Origin: Burkholderiales bacterium LSUCC0115
GTDB taxonomy: Bacteria; Pseudomonadota; Gammaproteobacteria; Burkholderiales; Burkholderiaceae_A
Length of the DNA: 64,000 nt
Direction of reading: 5' to 3'
Assembly: GCA_009646425.1 (NCBI GenBank)
Contig: WJBW01000004.1
Span: forward strand, 1-64,000
The notes beneath the pieces were generated by a model that did not search any database, was not told the DNA's origin, and saw nothing but the letters and a program-made list of their open reading frames with translations. This document shows positions 9,336-19,457 of this stretch, piece by piece (positions within the stretch are counted from its first letter, which is position 1; every line of letters starts with the position of its first letter). The translations under genes were made by a program, and so were the position numbers.

Positions 9336-9515
9336 ATGGACAAGAAAACCGTTACCGTCAAACTGGTCCGCAGCCCCATCGGGACTCGCAGTGACCACCG
9401 TGCCACCGTTCTGGGCCTGGGTCTGAAGAAGATCAATCAGACGCGTGTTCTTGAGGACACTCCGGCCGTCCGCGGCATGATTACCAAGGTCCAGTACCTG
9501 GTCCAAATCGTTTAA
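9336..9515 (+). CDS. rpmD: 50S ribosomal protein L30
   Basis: This short frame encodes 59 residues beginning [25 protein letters not shown] and continuing [24 protein letters not shown]. That is L30, a small 50S protein found between rpsE and rplO in nearly all spc operons. Length (59 in E. coli) and position fit exactly. It begins 10 bp after the rpsE stop. Confidence 0.97.
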   Translation: MDKKTVTVKLVRSPIGTRSDHRATVLGLGLKKINQTRVLEDTPAVRGMITKVQYLVQIV

Positions 9516-9524
9516 GGGTTTGAA

Positions 9525-10025
9525 ATGAAAGACTCCATGCGTTTGAATACGATTGCACCGGCCGAAGGTGCAAAACACCCCAAAAAGCGGGTCGGTCGCG
9601 GCATTGGCTCAGGTCTTGGTAAGACCGCAGGTCGTGGACACAAGGGTCAGAAATCGCGCTCCGGCGGTTTCCACAAGGTTGGCTTCGAAGGCGGCCAGAT
9701 GCCCATGCATCGTCGCCTGCCCAAGCGCGGCTTTACAGCACCCTTTGGCAAATTTGTCGAACAGGTTCGCCTGTCCGACATCGAGCGGATGCCCATCGAC
9801 GAGATCGACATGCTGGCACTCAAACAGGCTGGCGTGATCTCCGAGTTGGCCAGAGCTGCCAAGGTCATTCTGTCTGGCAAGCTGTCACGCAAGGTCACGG
9901 TTCGTGGTCTCGGTGTCACGGCCGGTGCCAAGGCTGCCATCGAGGCGGTTGGCGGTCAGGTCATCGCCCCCGAGGTCGTCGAGAAAGTCCGCAAGCTACC
10001 TCCCAAGAACAAGCCTGCGGCCTAA
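9525..10025 (+). CDS. rplO: 50S ribosomal protein L15
   Basis: L15 is a late-assembly 50S protein with a glycine- and arginine-rich N-terminal extension. The product contains [40 protein letters not shown] and is 166 residues from the ATG at 9525. An in-frame ATG at 9537 would give the more typical MRLNT start, but the AAGGG ribosome-binding site at 9514-9518 is correctly spaced for the first ATG. The gene precedes secY by 25 bp. Confidence 0.97.
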   Translation: MKDSMRLNTIAPAEGAKHPKKRVGRGIGSGLGKTAGRGHKGQKSRSGGFHKVGFEGGQMPMHRRLPKRGFTAPFGKFVEQVRLSDIERMPIDEIDMLALKQAGVISELARAAKVILSGKLSRKVTVRGLGVTAGAKAAIEAVGGQVIAPEVVEKVRKLPPKNKPAA

Positions 10026-10050
10026 GGCCTAGCCCTCATTCTGGATCAAG

Positions 10051-11355
10051 ATGCTACCCAAGACCGATAAATTTGTAGACCTGCGCAAGCGCCTGGTATT
10101 TCTGGTGCTCGCTCTGGTCGTTTATCGTCTGGGTGCTCACATTCCCGTGCCCGGCATCGACTCGGTCGAGCTGGCCAAGCTCTTTCAGTCTCAGTCAGGC
10201 GGCATCCTTGGCATGTTCAACATGTTCTCGGGTGGCGCACTGTCTCGGTTTACCGTTTTCGCCTTGGGCATCATGCCGTACATCTCGGCATCGATCATCA
10301 TGCAGCTGGCCAGTGTTTTGTCTCCCCAGCTAGAGGCCCTCAAAAAAGAAGGCGAGGCGGGTCGTCGAAAAATCACCCAGTACACCCGTTATGGCACCGT
10401 CTTTCTTGCCATCGTCCAGGCCATTGGTATTTCGGTCGCCTTAGAGTCTCAGCCGGGCCTGGTCGTTGACCCAGGGCTGGTCTTCCGCTTCACCACGGTG
10501 GTCTCACTGGTGACAGGAACCATGTTCCTCATGTGGCTGGGTGAACAGATTACCGAGCGCGGACTGGGCAACGGCATTTCCATCATCATCTTCGCCGGCA
10601 TTGTGGCCGGCCTGCCGACTGCGCTTGGTGGACTGTTTGAGTTGGTTCGCACCGGCTCCCTCTCCGCCATCGCGTTGCTCTTTATCATTGCACTGGTTGT
10701 ACTGGTGACGGCCTTTGTGATTTTCGTTGAGAAGGGTCAGCGCCGCATCCTGGTGAACTATGCCAAGCGTCAAGTCGGCAACAAGATTTTCCAGGGACAG
10801 ACCTCTCACCTCCCGCTCAAGCTGAACATGGCTGGCGTGATTCCGCCTATCTTTGCCTCCAGCATCATCCTGTTCCCAGCGACGCTGTCTTCTTGGTTCA
10901 GCTCGGGCTCCGAGGGCATGCGCTGGCTGTCTGATTTGTCAGCCGCCCTCAGCCCTGGCCAACCCTTACACATGGCTCTCTACGCAGCTGCCATCATCTT
11001 TTTCTGTTTCTTCTACACGGCGCTGGTCTTTAACAGCAAAGAAACAGCAGACAACTTGAAAAAGAGCGGCGCCTTGATCCCTGGCATTCGTCCCGGCGAC
11101 CAGACCGCCAAATACATCGACAAGATCCTGATGCGCCTGACTTTGGTCGGGGCCCTCTACATCACCATCGTCTGTCTGATCCCAGAGGCTTTGGTTATGA
11201 AGTGGAATGTGCCCTTCTATTTTGGCGGCACCTCTCTGCTCATCATTTGCGTGGTCACCATGGATTTCATGGCTCAGGTGCAGTCCTACATCATGTCTCA
11301 GCAGTACGAGAGTCTTCTCAAGAAGTCCAATTTCAAGGGAGGCTTCGGTCAGTAA
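10051..11355 (+). CDS. secY: Preprotein translocase channel subunit SecY
   Basis: SecY is the ten-helix inner-membrane channel for Sec-dependent export and membrane insertion. The 434-residue product has [11 protein letters not shown] after helix 1, the plug region with [32 protein letters not shown], and the cytoplasmic-loop motif [14 protein letters not shown] used for SecA and ribosome contact. It lies at the end of the spc block, as usual. Its stop codon overlaps the infA start (TAATG). Confidence 0.98.
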   Translation: MLPKTDKFVDLRKRLVFLVLALVVYRLGAHIPVPGIDSVELAKLFQSQSGGILGMFNMFSGGALSRFTVFALGIMPYISASIIMQLASVLSPQLEALKKEGEAGRRKITQYTRYGTVFLAIVQAIGISVALESQPGLVVDPGLVFRFTTVVSLVTGTMFLMWLGEQITERGLGNGISIIIFAGIVAGLPTALGGLFELVRTGSLSAIALLFIIALVVLVTAFVIFVEKGQRRILVNYAKRQVGNKIFQGQTSHLPLKLNMAGVIPPIFASSIILFPATLSSWFSSGSEGMRWLSDLSAALSPGQPLHMALYAAAIIFFCFFYTALVFNSKETADNLKKSGALIPGIRPGDQTAKYIDKILMRLTLVGALYITIVCLIPEALVMKWNVPFYFGGTSLLIICVVTMDFMAQVQSYIMSQQYESLLKKSNFKGGFGQ

Positions 11356-11573
11356 TGGCAAAAGACGACGCCATCCAGATGCAGGGCGAGATCATTGAGA
11401 ATCTCCCCAACGCGACCTTCCGAGTCAAACTCGAAAACGGTCACGTTGTGCTGGGGCACATCTCCGGAAAAATGCGCATGCATTACATCCGAATCCTGCC
11501 TGGTGACAAAGTCACGGTAGAACTCACGCCCTACGATTTATCGCGGGCCCGAATTGTTTTCAGAGCGAAGTAA
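11355..11573 (+). CDS. infA: Translation initiation factor IF-1
   Basis: IF-1 occupies the 30S A site during initiation. The reading frame from the ATG at 11355 gives exactly 72 residues, [20 protein letters not shown] through [21 protein letters not shown], the standard S1/OB-fold protein. The start overlaps the secY stop by one base. The same frame is open further upstream into secY, but those codons are not part of the protein. Confidence 0.97.
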   Translation: MAKDDAIQMQGEIIENLPNATFRVKLENGHVVLGHISGKMRMHYIRILPGDKVTVELTPYDLSRARIVFRAK

Positions 11574-11594
11574 AAAGGAACCAAAGGATCCATC

Positions 11595-11708
11595 ATGAAA
11601 GTTCTCGCATCGGTACGGCGCATCTGCCGCAACTGCAAGATCATTAAGCGACATGGTGTCGTGCGTGTTATCTGCACCGACCCTCGTCATAAGCAGCGTC
11701 AAGGTTAA
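11595..11708 (+). CDS. rpmJ: 50S ribosomal protein L36 (zinc-binding form)
   Basis: This 37-residue product begins [17 protein letters not shown] and has the zinc-ribbon pattern Cys-x2-Cys-x12-Cys-x4-His (residues 11, 14, 27, 32). That identifies the zinc-containing L36. It lies between infA and rpsM, the conserved location. The TAA stop at 11706-11708 is followed by a GGAG ribosome-binding site for rpsM. Confidence 0.96.
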   Translation: MKVLASVRRICRNCKIIKRHGVVRVICTDPRHKQRQG

Positions 11709-11723
11709 AGAAGGAGCGTTTGA

Positions 11724-12092
11724 ATGGCTCGTATTGCCGGCATCAATATTCCCAGCCACCAGCACACTGACGTTGGTCTGACCGCCATTTATGGTGTTGG
11801 ACGTCCGCGTGCCCGCCTGATCTGTGAGGCTGCTGGGGTTCCAGTCACCAAAAAGGTCAAAGATCTGACCGACGATGAGCTCGAGCGTCTGCGTAACGAG
11901 GTGGGTAAATTCACCACCGAAGGTGACCTTCGCCGTGAGATCTCCATGTCGATCAAGCGACTGATGGACCTGGGCTGTTACCGGGGCATGCGTCATCGCA
12001 AGGGCCTGCCGGTCCGTGGTCAGCGCACCAGAACCAATGCCCGTACCCGCAAGGGTCCCCGTAAGGGCAGCATCACTCTGAAGAAAGGCTAA
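11724..12092 (+). CDS. rpsM: 30S ribosomal protein S13
   Basis: S13 contacts the 50S subunit and P-site tRNA from the 30S head. The 122-residue product begins [26 protein letters not shown] and ends with the basic tail RTKTNAR-like [18 protein letters not shown]. It opens the alpha-operon block, followed 9 bp later by rpsK. Confidence 0.98.
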   Translation: MARIAGINIPSHQHTDVGLTAIYGVGRPRARLICEAAGVPVTKKVKDLTDDELERLRNEVGKFTTEGDLRREISMSIKRLMDLGCYRGMRHRKGLPVRGQRTRTNARTRKGPRKGSITLKKG

Positions 12093-12101
12093 GGAATCAC
12101 C

Positions 12102-12497
12102 ATGGCTAAGGTTCAAGCTTCTCAGCGCACCCGCAAGAAAGTTCGCAAGAACGTCAGCGACGCTGTCGCTCACATTCACGCCTCGTTTAACAACACCATC
12201 ATCACCATCACTGACCGCCAGGGCAACACCCTGTCTTGGGCTACGTCCGGTGGCGCTGGCTTCAAAGGTAGCCGTAAGAGCACGCCTTTTGCAGCACAGG
12301 TGGCTGCCGAGGCAGCAGGCCGCGTGGCGGTTGAGTGTGGCGTCAAAAACATTGAGGTTCGCATCAAGGGTCCAGGCCCTGGTCGTGAGTCGACCGTTCG
12401 GGCCCTCAATGCCTTGGGCATTCGTGTCACCCAGATTTCTGATGTGACGCCTGTTCCCCACAACGGCTGCCGTCCTCCCAAGCGTCGCCGTATTTAA
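12102..12497 (+). CDS. rpsK: 30S ribosomal protein S11
   Basis: S11 is a platform protein of the 30S subunit. The 131-residue product contains [19 protein letters not shown] and [17 protein letters not shown], and ends [15 protein letters not shown], all conserved. It is immediately followed by an intrinsic terminator, which is unusual within the alpha operon. Confidence 0.98.
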   Translation: MAKVQASQRTRKKVRKNVSDAVAHIHASFNNTIITITDRQGNTLSWATSGGAGFKGSRKSTPFAAQVAAEAAGRVAVECGVKNIEVRIKGPGPGRESTVRALNALGIRVTQISDVTPVPHNGCRPPKRRRI

Positions 12498-12504
12498 TTT
12501 GGTG

Positions 12505-12530
12505 GCACCGGCTTCTTGCCGGTGCTTTTT
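12505..12530 (+). terminator. Intrinsic terminator between rpsK and rpsD
   Basis: GCACCGGC (12505-12512) and GCCGGTGC (12518-12525) form a perfect 8-bp GC-rich hairpin with a 5-nt loop, followed directly by TTTTT (12526-12530). This is a textbook Rho-independent terminator. Because rpsD, rpoA and rplQ follow on the same strand without an obvious promoter, it may act as an attenuator or partial terminator. Confidence 0.85.
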
Positions 12531-12541
12531 CTAAGTCCACC

Positions 12542-12587
12542 GTCCTGGTTCTCTAGGACACTTCGCCAACCACGGGAAATGGTGGCG
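12542..12587 (+). promoter_or_regulatory. Structured leader of rpsD
   Basis: Between the terminator and rpsD the RNA can form GTCCT/AGGAC (12542-12546 with 12555-12559) and a stronger hairpin, CGCC-a-ACCA (12564-12572) with TGGTGGCG (12580-12587), which is 8 bp with one bulged A. The second hairpin ends just before the GAAAGGA ribosome-binding site. S4, the rpsD product, is the known repressor of the E. coli alpha operon, so an S4-responsive element here is plausible but unproven. Confidence 0.4.
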
Positions 12588-12607
12588 GCTTTCGAAAGGA
12601 ATTCGAA

Positions 12608-13231
12608 GTGGCACGTTACGTAGGTCCTCGTTGTAAATTGTCGCGCCGTGAAGGCACCGACCTCGGTCTGAAGAGCGCCCGCCGCTCTCTAGAGTCCAAA
12701 TGTAAACAAGACAGCAAGCCTGGTCAGCATGGCCGCACCTCGGGTGCTCGCACGTCCGACTACGGCAAACAGCTGCGCGAGAAGCAAAAGGTCAAGCGCA
12801 TCTACGGCATGTTGGAGCGCCAGTTCCGCCGCTACTTTGCCCAGGCTTCTAGCAAGAAGGGCAATACTGGCGTGAGCCTGCTGCAGATCCTGGAGTCCCG
12901 GTTGGACAACGTGGTCTATCGCATGGGGTTTGGTTCGACCCGCGCCGAGGCCCGTCAGCTGGTGTCTCACAAGGCCGTTCTGCTCAATGGTCGCGTCTGC
13001 AATATCCCTTCGGCTCAAGTCAAGCCCAACGATGTCGTGACCATTGCCGAGAAATCTCGTGGCCAGGCTCGTATCGTCGCCTCACTTGAACTGGCTGAAC
13101 AAAACGGACTGCCAGGCTGGATTTCTGTGGACTCCAAGAAAATGGAAGGCGTCTACAAGCAGCTGCCCGACCGTACCGACTTGTCTGCTGAAATCAACGA
13201 GAGCCTGATCGTCGAGTTGTACTCACGATAA
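12608..13231 (+). CDS. rpsD: 30S ribosomal protein S4
   Basis: S4 initiates assembly of the 30S body. The 207-residue product starts at a GTG codon: the reading [19 protein letters not shown] matches the universal S4 N-terminus, and GAAAGGA lies 7 bases upstream. It contains KPGQHG and [18 protein letters not shown] near residues 44-75, and the S4 RNA-binding domain with [34 protein letters not shown]. It is followed by rpoA after 41 bp. Confidence 0.98.
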   Translation: MARYVGPRCKLSRREGTDLGLKSARRSLESKCKQDSKPGQHGRTSGARTSDYGKQLREKQKVKRIYGMLERQFRRYFAQASSKKGNTGVSLLQILESRLDNVVYRMGFGSTRAEARQLVSHKAVLLNGRVCNIPSAQVKPNDVVTIAEKSRGQARIVASLELAEQNGLPGWISVDSKKMEGVYKQLPDRTDLSAEINESLIVELYSR

Positions 13232-13272
13232 GTCTCGGACCGTCTGATCACGCAACACGACCAAGGATTGTT

Positions 13273-14247
13273 ATGCTGAATGCCTTTCTAAAGCCCCGCA
13301 TTATTGAAGTCGAACCCACGGGCACCAACACGGCCAAGATTGTGATGGAGCCGTTCGAGCGTGGGTTTGGCCACACACTTGGCAACGCCCTGCGCCGCGT
13401 TCTGCTGTCCTCTATGGAAGGGTATGCCCCCACCGAGGTTCAGATTGCTGGTGTGGTTCACGAGTACTCCACTATGGAGGGTGTTCAAGAGGACGTGGTG
13501 GACCTGCTGCTCAACCTCAAGGGCATCGTCTTCCGCCTTGAAGGTCGAGCCGATGTGCTCCTGTCTCTGCGAAAGCAGGGCACAGGCCCGGTGACTGCAG
13601 CTGATTTTGAGCTGCCGCATGATGTGACCATCCTCAACCCAGAGCATGTCATTGCCAACCTGTCGGACGACGTCCGCCTCGAACTTCAGGTACGAGTAGA
13701 AAAGGGTCGTGGTTATGTGCCCGGCACCATGCGCAACCTGGGTGAGGAAAACACCCGTTCGATCGGTCGCATTGTTCTCGATGCGTCTTTCTCCCCCATT
13801 CGTCGCGTTAGCTACCTGGTCGAGAGTGCCCGTGTCGAACAGCGTACCGACCTTGATCGTCTGGTCATCGAAGTCGAGACCAATGGGGTCATCGAACCGG
13901 AGGATGCCGTCCGTCAGGCCGCCCGTATTCTCGTCGAGCAGCTCTCGGTCTTTGCCGCTCTCGAGGGCGGAGAGCCGATCGCTGAGGCCAGCCGCTCAGC
14001 CGCTGTCGACCCCATGCTCATGCGCCCTGTCGACGATCTGGAACTCACCGTCCGATCGGCTAACTGCTTGAAGGCCGAGAGCATTTATTACATTGGCGAC
14101 CTGATTCAACGCACCGAGAACGAGCTGCTCAAGACCCCCAACCTTGGCCGCAAGTCTCTCAATGAAATCAAAGAAGTCCTCGCCTCGCGCGGTCTGACCT
14201 TGGGCATGAAGCTCGAGAACTGGCCACCCGCAGGCATGGATCGATAA
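13273..14247 (+). CDS. rpoA: RNA polymerase alpha subunit
   Basis: Alpha nucleates RNA polymerase assembly through its N-terminal domain and contacts UP elements and activators through its C-terminal domain. The 324-residue product has the NTD with [29 protein letters not shown] and the CTD from about residue 250 with [48 protein letters not shown]. Length is standard. It sits between rpsD and rplQ. Confidence 0.98.
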   Translation: MLNAFLKPRIIEVEPTGTNTAKIVMEPFERGFGHTLGNALRRVLLSSMEGYAPTEVQIAGVVHEYSTMEGVQEDVVDLLLNLKGIVFRLEGRADVLLSLRKQGTGPVTAADFELPHDVTILNPEHVIANLSDDVRLELQVRVEKGRGYVPGTMRNLGEENTRSIGRIVLDASFSPIRRVSYLVESARVEQRTDLDRLVIEVETNGVIEPEDAVRQAARILVEQLSVFAALEGGEPIAEASRSAAVDPMLMRPVDDLELTVRSANCLKAESIYYIGDLIQRTENELLKTPNLGRKSLNEIKEVLASRGLTLGMKLENWPPAGMDR

Positions 14248-14268
14248 GAGTTAGATAGGAGAAAACCC

Positions 14269-14661
14269 ATGCGTCACCGTCATGGCCTTCGTAAGCTGAA
14301 CCGTACTTCGTCCCACCGTGCTGCCATGTTTCGCAATATGGCCAATGCCCTGCTAAGACATGAAGCCATTAAGACAACCCTGCCAAAGGCCAAGGAACTG
14401 CGGAAGGTGGTGGAGCCCTTGATCACCATGGGCAAGTCCCCTACGCTGGCCAACAAGCGCCTGGCCTTTAACCGCCTGCGTGACCGTGAGATCGTGGTCA
14501 AGCTTTTTGCTGAGATCGGGCCTCGTTACGCCAGCCGTCCTGGTGGCTACTGCCGCATTCTGAAGTGGGGCTTCCGTCAAGGAGACAACGCACCCATGGC
14601 ACTCATGGAGCTGGTGGATCGTCCTGAGACATCAGACGTTGTGGAGACCGACGGTCAGTAG
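14269..14661 (+). CDS. rplQ: 50S ribosomal protein L17
   Basis: L17 is located near the tunnel exit. The 130-residue product starts [32 protein letters not shown] and contains [34 protein letters not shown]. It is the last gene of the ribosomal block. A bidirectional terminator follows within 25-55 bp. Confidence 0.98.
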   Translation: MRHRHGLRKLNRTSSHRAAMFRNMANALLRHEAIKTTLPKAKELRKVVEPLITMGKSPTLANKRLAFNRLRDREIVVKLFAEIGPRYASRPGGYCRILKWGFRQGDNAPMALMELVDRPETSDVVETDGQ

Positions 14662-14684
14662 TGAGCCGGCCCGCGGTGCCCACT

Positions 14685-14717
14685 AAAAACCTCGTCCGCT
14701 CAGGACGGGGTTTTTTT
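14685..14717. terminator. Bidirectional terminator between rplQ and hemB
   Basis: AAAAACCTCGTCC (14685-14697) pairs with GGACGGGGTTTTT (14703-14715) around a 5-nt loop, with one G-U pair. The run of seven Ts at 14711-14717 serves plus-strand transcripts leaving rplQ, and the A run at 14685-14689 serves minus-strand transcripts leaving hemB. The two genes converge here, so one hairpin can end both operons. Confidence 0.88.
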
Positions 14718-14731
14718 ATGCCGGTTCCCGG

Positions 14732-15778
<1,047 letters not shown>

Positions 15779-15806
15779 TCATTGAACTTGTCTCATTATC
15801 GACCGT

Positions 15807-16574
15807 CTACTTAACAGACGTTTCGTCTCCCGCTTCTCCTCCCTGAGCGGGTGCCTCCTCGATAGGCCTCTTGTCCGGCAGCTGGTCTGCCGGTTTTTTT
15901 TGGGCCTCCGGGATCGCGGTGGTCAGCCCGAGCCACAGGCTAATTCTGGCCAACACAGGGTCTCTGCCGGTCTTCTTAAGCCCTGAAAACACCGACAGGC
16001 TCACGGGTCCCCACTTCGATTGACGAGCCGCCAGAATGGCCTGGACCTCTGACACGGTCTTTTGCTGTTGTTGTCGAGTCAGTTTGTCGGCCTTGGTGAG
16101 CAGCAGGTGAATGGGGCGCATCCGCCTGGCAAACCAGTCAAGCATCTGAAGATCCAGCGGACCCAAAGGGTGGCGGATATCGGTGACCAGTATGAGTCCG
16201 ACGAGGCTGTCTCGGGTGTCCAGGTATCTGGCGAGCTGTTGCTGCCACTGCGCCTGTGTCTGCTTGTCGACTGAGGCGTACCCATAGCCCGGCAGGTCCA
16301 CCAGGCGTCCCACCTCTTGCTCCTTGTAGATCAGGCTGAAGAGATTGATCAGCCGGGTTCGGCCGGGGGTCTTACTGGCAAAGGCCAGTCGCTTTCGCTG
16401 GCACAGCACATTGAGGGCCGTACTCTTGCCGGCGTTAGACCGACCAGCAATGGCGACCTCGGGAATCTGGGCTCGGGGGAGGTCTGAGACCTTGGCGCCA
16501 CTCTGAAGGAACTGAACTTGCGAAATCCAGGTGTCCAGTGCGGGAAGGGCGGAAGAGTCGGTGGAATCGGGCAT
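15807..16574 (-). CDS. engB: Ribosome-biogenesis GTP-binding protein EngB/YihA/YsxC
   Basis: EngB is a TRAFAC-class GTPase needed for late 50S assembly. The 255-residue product has G1 GRSNAGKS at residues 44-51, the switch I threonine in KTPGRT (about 68-73), G3 DLPGYGYA (93-100) and G4 TKADKL (160-165). The last 40-45 residues are a charged, low-complexity tail rich in Pro, Glu and Ala, longer than in E. coli. The gene is divergent from the cytochrome c4 gene and lies 64 bp upstream of hemB on the same strand. Confidence 0.95.
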   Translation of the reverse strand: MPDSTDSSALPALDTWISQVQFLQSGAKVSDLPRAQIPEVAIAGRSNAGKSTALNVLCQRKRLAFASKTPGRTRLINLFSLIYKEQEVGRLVDLPGYGYASVDKQTQAQWQQQLARYLDTRDSLVGLILVTDIRHPLGPLDLQMLDWFARRMRPIHLLLTKADKLTRQQQQKTVSEVQAILAARQSKWGPVSLSVFSGLKKTGRDPVLARISLWLGLTTAIPEAQKKPADQLPDKRPIEEAPAQGGEAGDETSVK

Positions 16575-16660
16575 GAATGATTTAAACTGTGGGGGATTTC
16601 GCTGGCCGGATGATCGGTTTTCGATACGCGAAGTCCGAGTCCCCTAGGAGAATCCTGAAG

Positions 16661-17347
16661 ATGAAGTCTGACACGAATTTCTTTGTTCGATCTGTCCGCC
16701 TGGGCCTCATGGCCAGCTTGGTCGCGGCACCCATCGCCATCCATGCTGCAGCGCCCGCGTCTGCGCCCTCTGTTGCGCCGGCCGGCCCAAAGGTCGACCT
16801 ACAAAAAGGTGCATCGATCGCCGGTCAAGTCTGCGTCGGATGCCACGCCGTCGATGGCAACAGCACCGTGCCTGACTTCCCCATTCTGGCGGGTCAGCAT
16901 GCGGCCTATCTGTCTAAGCAGCTGCACAACTTTCAAGTCAAGCCCAATGCCAAGAAGGCTGAGCGTGAGAACGCGGTTATGGCCGGCTTTGCAGCAGCCC
17001 TGTCGGAAGACGACATTCGGAATGTGTCGGCCTTCTATGCATCCCAAGCCATCAAGCCGTCTTATGCCCAGAAGAAAGACGTGCTGACCCTGGGCCAGAC
17101 GATCTACAGGGCCGGTGTTCCCGCTCGCGGGATCCCCGCTTGTGTCGGCTGTCACGCCCCCAATGGCGCCGGCATTCCCGCTCAATACCCCCGACTCTCG
17201 GGTCAATACGCTCAGTACACCAAGTCGCAGCTCGCTGCGTTCAAGTCCGGTGCCCGGGCCAACAGCGCACAAATGAACAAGATCTCTGCGCAGCTGACCG
17301 ACCAGGAGATGGAAGCTCTTGCAGAGTACATTGCAGGACTCCGATAA
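16661..17347 (+). CDS. Diheme cytochrome c4
   Basis: Cytochrome c4 is a periplasmic diheme protein that passes electrons toward terminal oxidases. The start is set at the ATG at 16661 (MKSDTNFFVRSVRLGLMASLVAAP), which gives a clean signal peptide and has an AGGAG site 11 bases upstream; the frame is open 24 codons further but those do not fit a signal peptide. Two CxxCH heme sites lie at residues 58-62 (CVGCH) and 161-165 (CVGCH), one per half of the 228-residue protein, as expected for c4. The ResB/CcsB maturation genes follow directly. Confidence 0.93.
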   Translation: MKSDTNFFVRSVRLGLMASLVAAPIAIHAAAPASAPSVAPAGPKVDLQKGASIAGQVCVGCHAVDGNSTVPDFPILAGQHAAYLSKQLHNFQVKPNAKKAERENAVMAGFAAALSEDDIRNVSAFYASQAIKPSYAQKKDVLTLGQTIYRAGVPARGIPACVGCHAPNGAGIPAQYPRLSGQYAQYTKSQLAAFKSGARANSAQMNKISAQLTDQEMEALAEYIAGLR

Positions 17348-19442
17348 GGAGTCCCAGGTCGATGCATCCGGCGTATACCGAGCATCGACCACCGGCCTAG
17401 AGCTCCAGCGCGGCAGCAGGCTGCTGAAGGAGAGCGTCGAGCTGCTCTCCTCGATGCGGTTTGCTATCTCCGCTTTGTCGATTGTCGGCATCGCGAGTGC
17501 CATTGGCACCATCGTCCCGCAAAACTCGCCGCCGATTAATTACGTCAATCAGTTTGGCGCTTTCTGGGCCGAAGTCTTCACCTGGTTCGATGTTTTCCGG
17601 GTCTACAACGCACCTTGGTTTCTGATCGTCATGGTGCTGATGCTGACTTCTACCAGTCTTTGCTTGATCCGAAACACACCACGCATGCTCAAGGACATGC
17701 GGGTCTGGCGGGAAAAGGTCAGAGATGCCGGCTTTGCTGCTTTTCCTTATCGCCAGCAGTTCGAACTGGCCCGAGCCGATCAGGCCGAGGACAAAATCCA
17801 AGAGATTGCCAAAGCCTTAACCCAGCAGGGTTATCGCGTCAAGGCGCTTGAGTCCCAGGCCGGTCTGCCGCGACTGGTCGCCAAAAAGGGCGCCAGCAAT
17901 CGGCTGGGCTACATCGCGGCGCATCTGGCGATTGTGGTGATCTCGCTTGGGGGCCTGCTGGATTCTGAGGTGCCCACCAAGATGGCAGTCTGGTGGTGGG
18001 ACAAGGCGCCGGTGGTGCTGGCCAATCTCACTGGCGACCAGGTCCCTGATTCCGCCCGTCTACCTCAGTCCACACCAACCTATCGCGCCAACCTGCTCAT
18101 TCCCGAGGGCCAGCGCTCTGACCTGGCTGTGATCAACCAGCCCAAGGGGGCCTTGCTGGTAGACCTGCCCTTTGAACTCGAGCTCAAACAGTTTCGGATT
18201 GAGTACTACAACACTGGCATGCCCAAGCTCTTTGCCAGTGATGTGGTTTTGAAAGACAAGGAGACGGGCCAAACCAAGTCAGCCGTCATCGAGGTCAACC
18301 GGCCCCTGATCCACAAAGGCATTGCCATTTACCAGTCAAGCTTTGACGACGGTGGATCCAAGCTCAAATTATTGGCTCACCCGCTGAGTGGACCGGTTCA
18401 AAAGCCGCTGCCCATTGAGTTGGGTGTTGGCCAGTCGCTGGCACTCAAGAATGCAACTCAGACTCTGAACCTGGAGATCTCGGGGTTCAAGGCCATCAAC
18501 GTTGAGAACTTGGCAGCTACTGGCCAGCAGGAGACCGACGCCTTTCAGAAAAATGTCGCCTCCGTGCTCTCGCCAGCCGCCAACGCTGGCAAGACCACAT
18601 CATTGACCAACGTTGGTGCTGCTTTTCAATACAAGCTGCGGGACGCTGCTGGTCAGGCCAGGGAATTCCATGTCTACATGCTGCCGGTCGAGTTGGAGGG
18701 CAGTCGTGTTTTTCTGGCAGGCGTTCGAAACTCACCAGATGAGTCCTTTCGTTATCTGAGAATTCCTGCCGACGAGAAGGACTCGCTCGAGACATTTCTT
18801 CATTTAAGGGCTTCCATGGACAGCCCCAGTATTCGGGCCAGAGCCGCGCAGGCCTTTGCAGCGTCTGCGGCCCCGGCTCCCATGCAAAAAGCCTTGGCCG
18901 ACAGCGCTCAGAAGGCGTTGGACGCCTTGGCCTCCAACGGCCTGGTGGGACTTGCAAACATCCTCGAGCAGACGGTGCAAGCCTCAGAGCGTGAGCGGGC
19001 GGCAGATGTGGTGGTCCGCATGCTGACGGGTGCCTTCTGGGAGGTCTTGCAACAGTCTCGCGTGTCTCGTGGTTTGCCCAGACAGCCGCTCAATGAAGCC
19101 AATCAGGCTTTTGCTCAGAGGGCCCTCAATGCCTACAGCGACGCCAAGCTCTTCGACGCGCCGCTGCTCATTACCATGACCGACTTCACCGAGGTGAAGG
19201 CCTCGGTCTTTCAGGTCACCCGCTCCCCAGGAAAGACCACGGTCTATCTAGGCTGTTTGTTGCTCACCTTTGGTGTTTTCGCCATGCTCTATGTCAGGGA
19301 ACGTCGTTTCTGGGTGTGGGTCAAACAGCCATCGGATGCCTCTGGTCAGACCAGCGTACTCATGGCGGCGTCCACGCCGAGACACTCTTTAGATTTTGAT
19401 CGAGAGTTTGAGGAACTGAGTCAACGCCTGGCTCGGGCCTAA
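17319..19442 (+). CDS. resB: Cytochrome c biogenesis protein ResB (Ccs1)
   Basis: ResB forms, with CcsB/ResC, the system II synthetase that moves heme across the membrane and attaches it to apocytochromes. The 707-residue product has hydrophobic segments near residues 45-70 (MRFAISALSIVGIASAIGTIVPQ), 105-125 and 195-210, a large periplasmic region, and a final helix near 640-655 before a basic RERRFWVW motif. No ATG fits; TTG at 17319 or 17331 inside the end of the cytochrome gene is the likely start, so translation would be coupled. The next gene starts 15 bp downstream. Confidence 0.93.
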   Translation: MQSTLQDSDKESQVDASGVYRASTTGLELQRGSRLLKESVELLSSMRFAISALSIVGIASAIGTIVPQNSPPINYVNQFGAFWAEVFTWFDVFRVYNAPWFLIVMVLMLTSTSLCLIRNTPRMLKDMRVWREKVRDAGFAAFPYRQQFELARADQAEDKIQEIAKALTQQGYRVKALESQAGLPRLVAKKGASNRLGYIAAHLAIVVISLGGLLDSEVPTKMAVWWWDKAPVVLANLTGDQVPDSARLPQSTPTYRANLLIPEGQRSDLAVINQPKGALLVDLPFELELKQFRIEYYNTGMPKLFASDVVLKDKETGQTKSAVIEVNRPLIHKGIAIYQSSFDDGGSKLKLLAHPLSGPVQKPLPIELGVGQSLALKNATQTLNLEISGFKAINVENLAATGQQETDAFQKNVASVLSPAANAGKTTSLTNVGAAFQYKLRDAAGQAREFHVYMLPVELEGSRVFLAGVRNSPDESFRYLRIPADEKDSLETFLHLRASMDSPSIRARAAQAFAASAAPAPMQKALADSAQKALDALASNGLVGLANILEQTVQASERERAADVVVRMLTGAFWEVLQQSRVSRGLPRQPLNEANQAFAQRALNAYSDAKLFDAPLLITMTDFTEVKASVFQVTRSPGKTTVYLGCLLLTFGVFAMLYVRERRFWVWVKQPSDASGQTSVLMAASTPRHSLDFDREFEELSQRLARA

Positions 19443-19457
19443 TCATTGGAGATCGAC

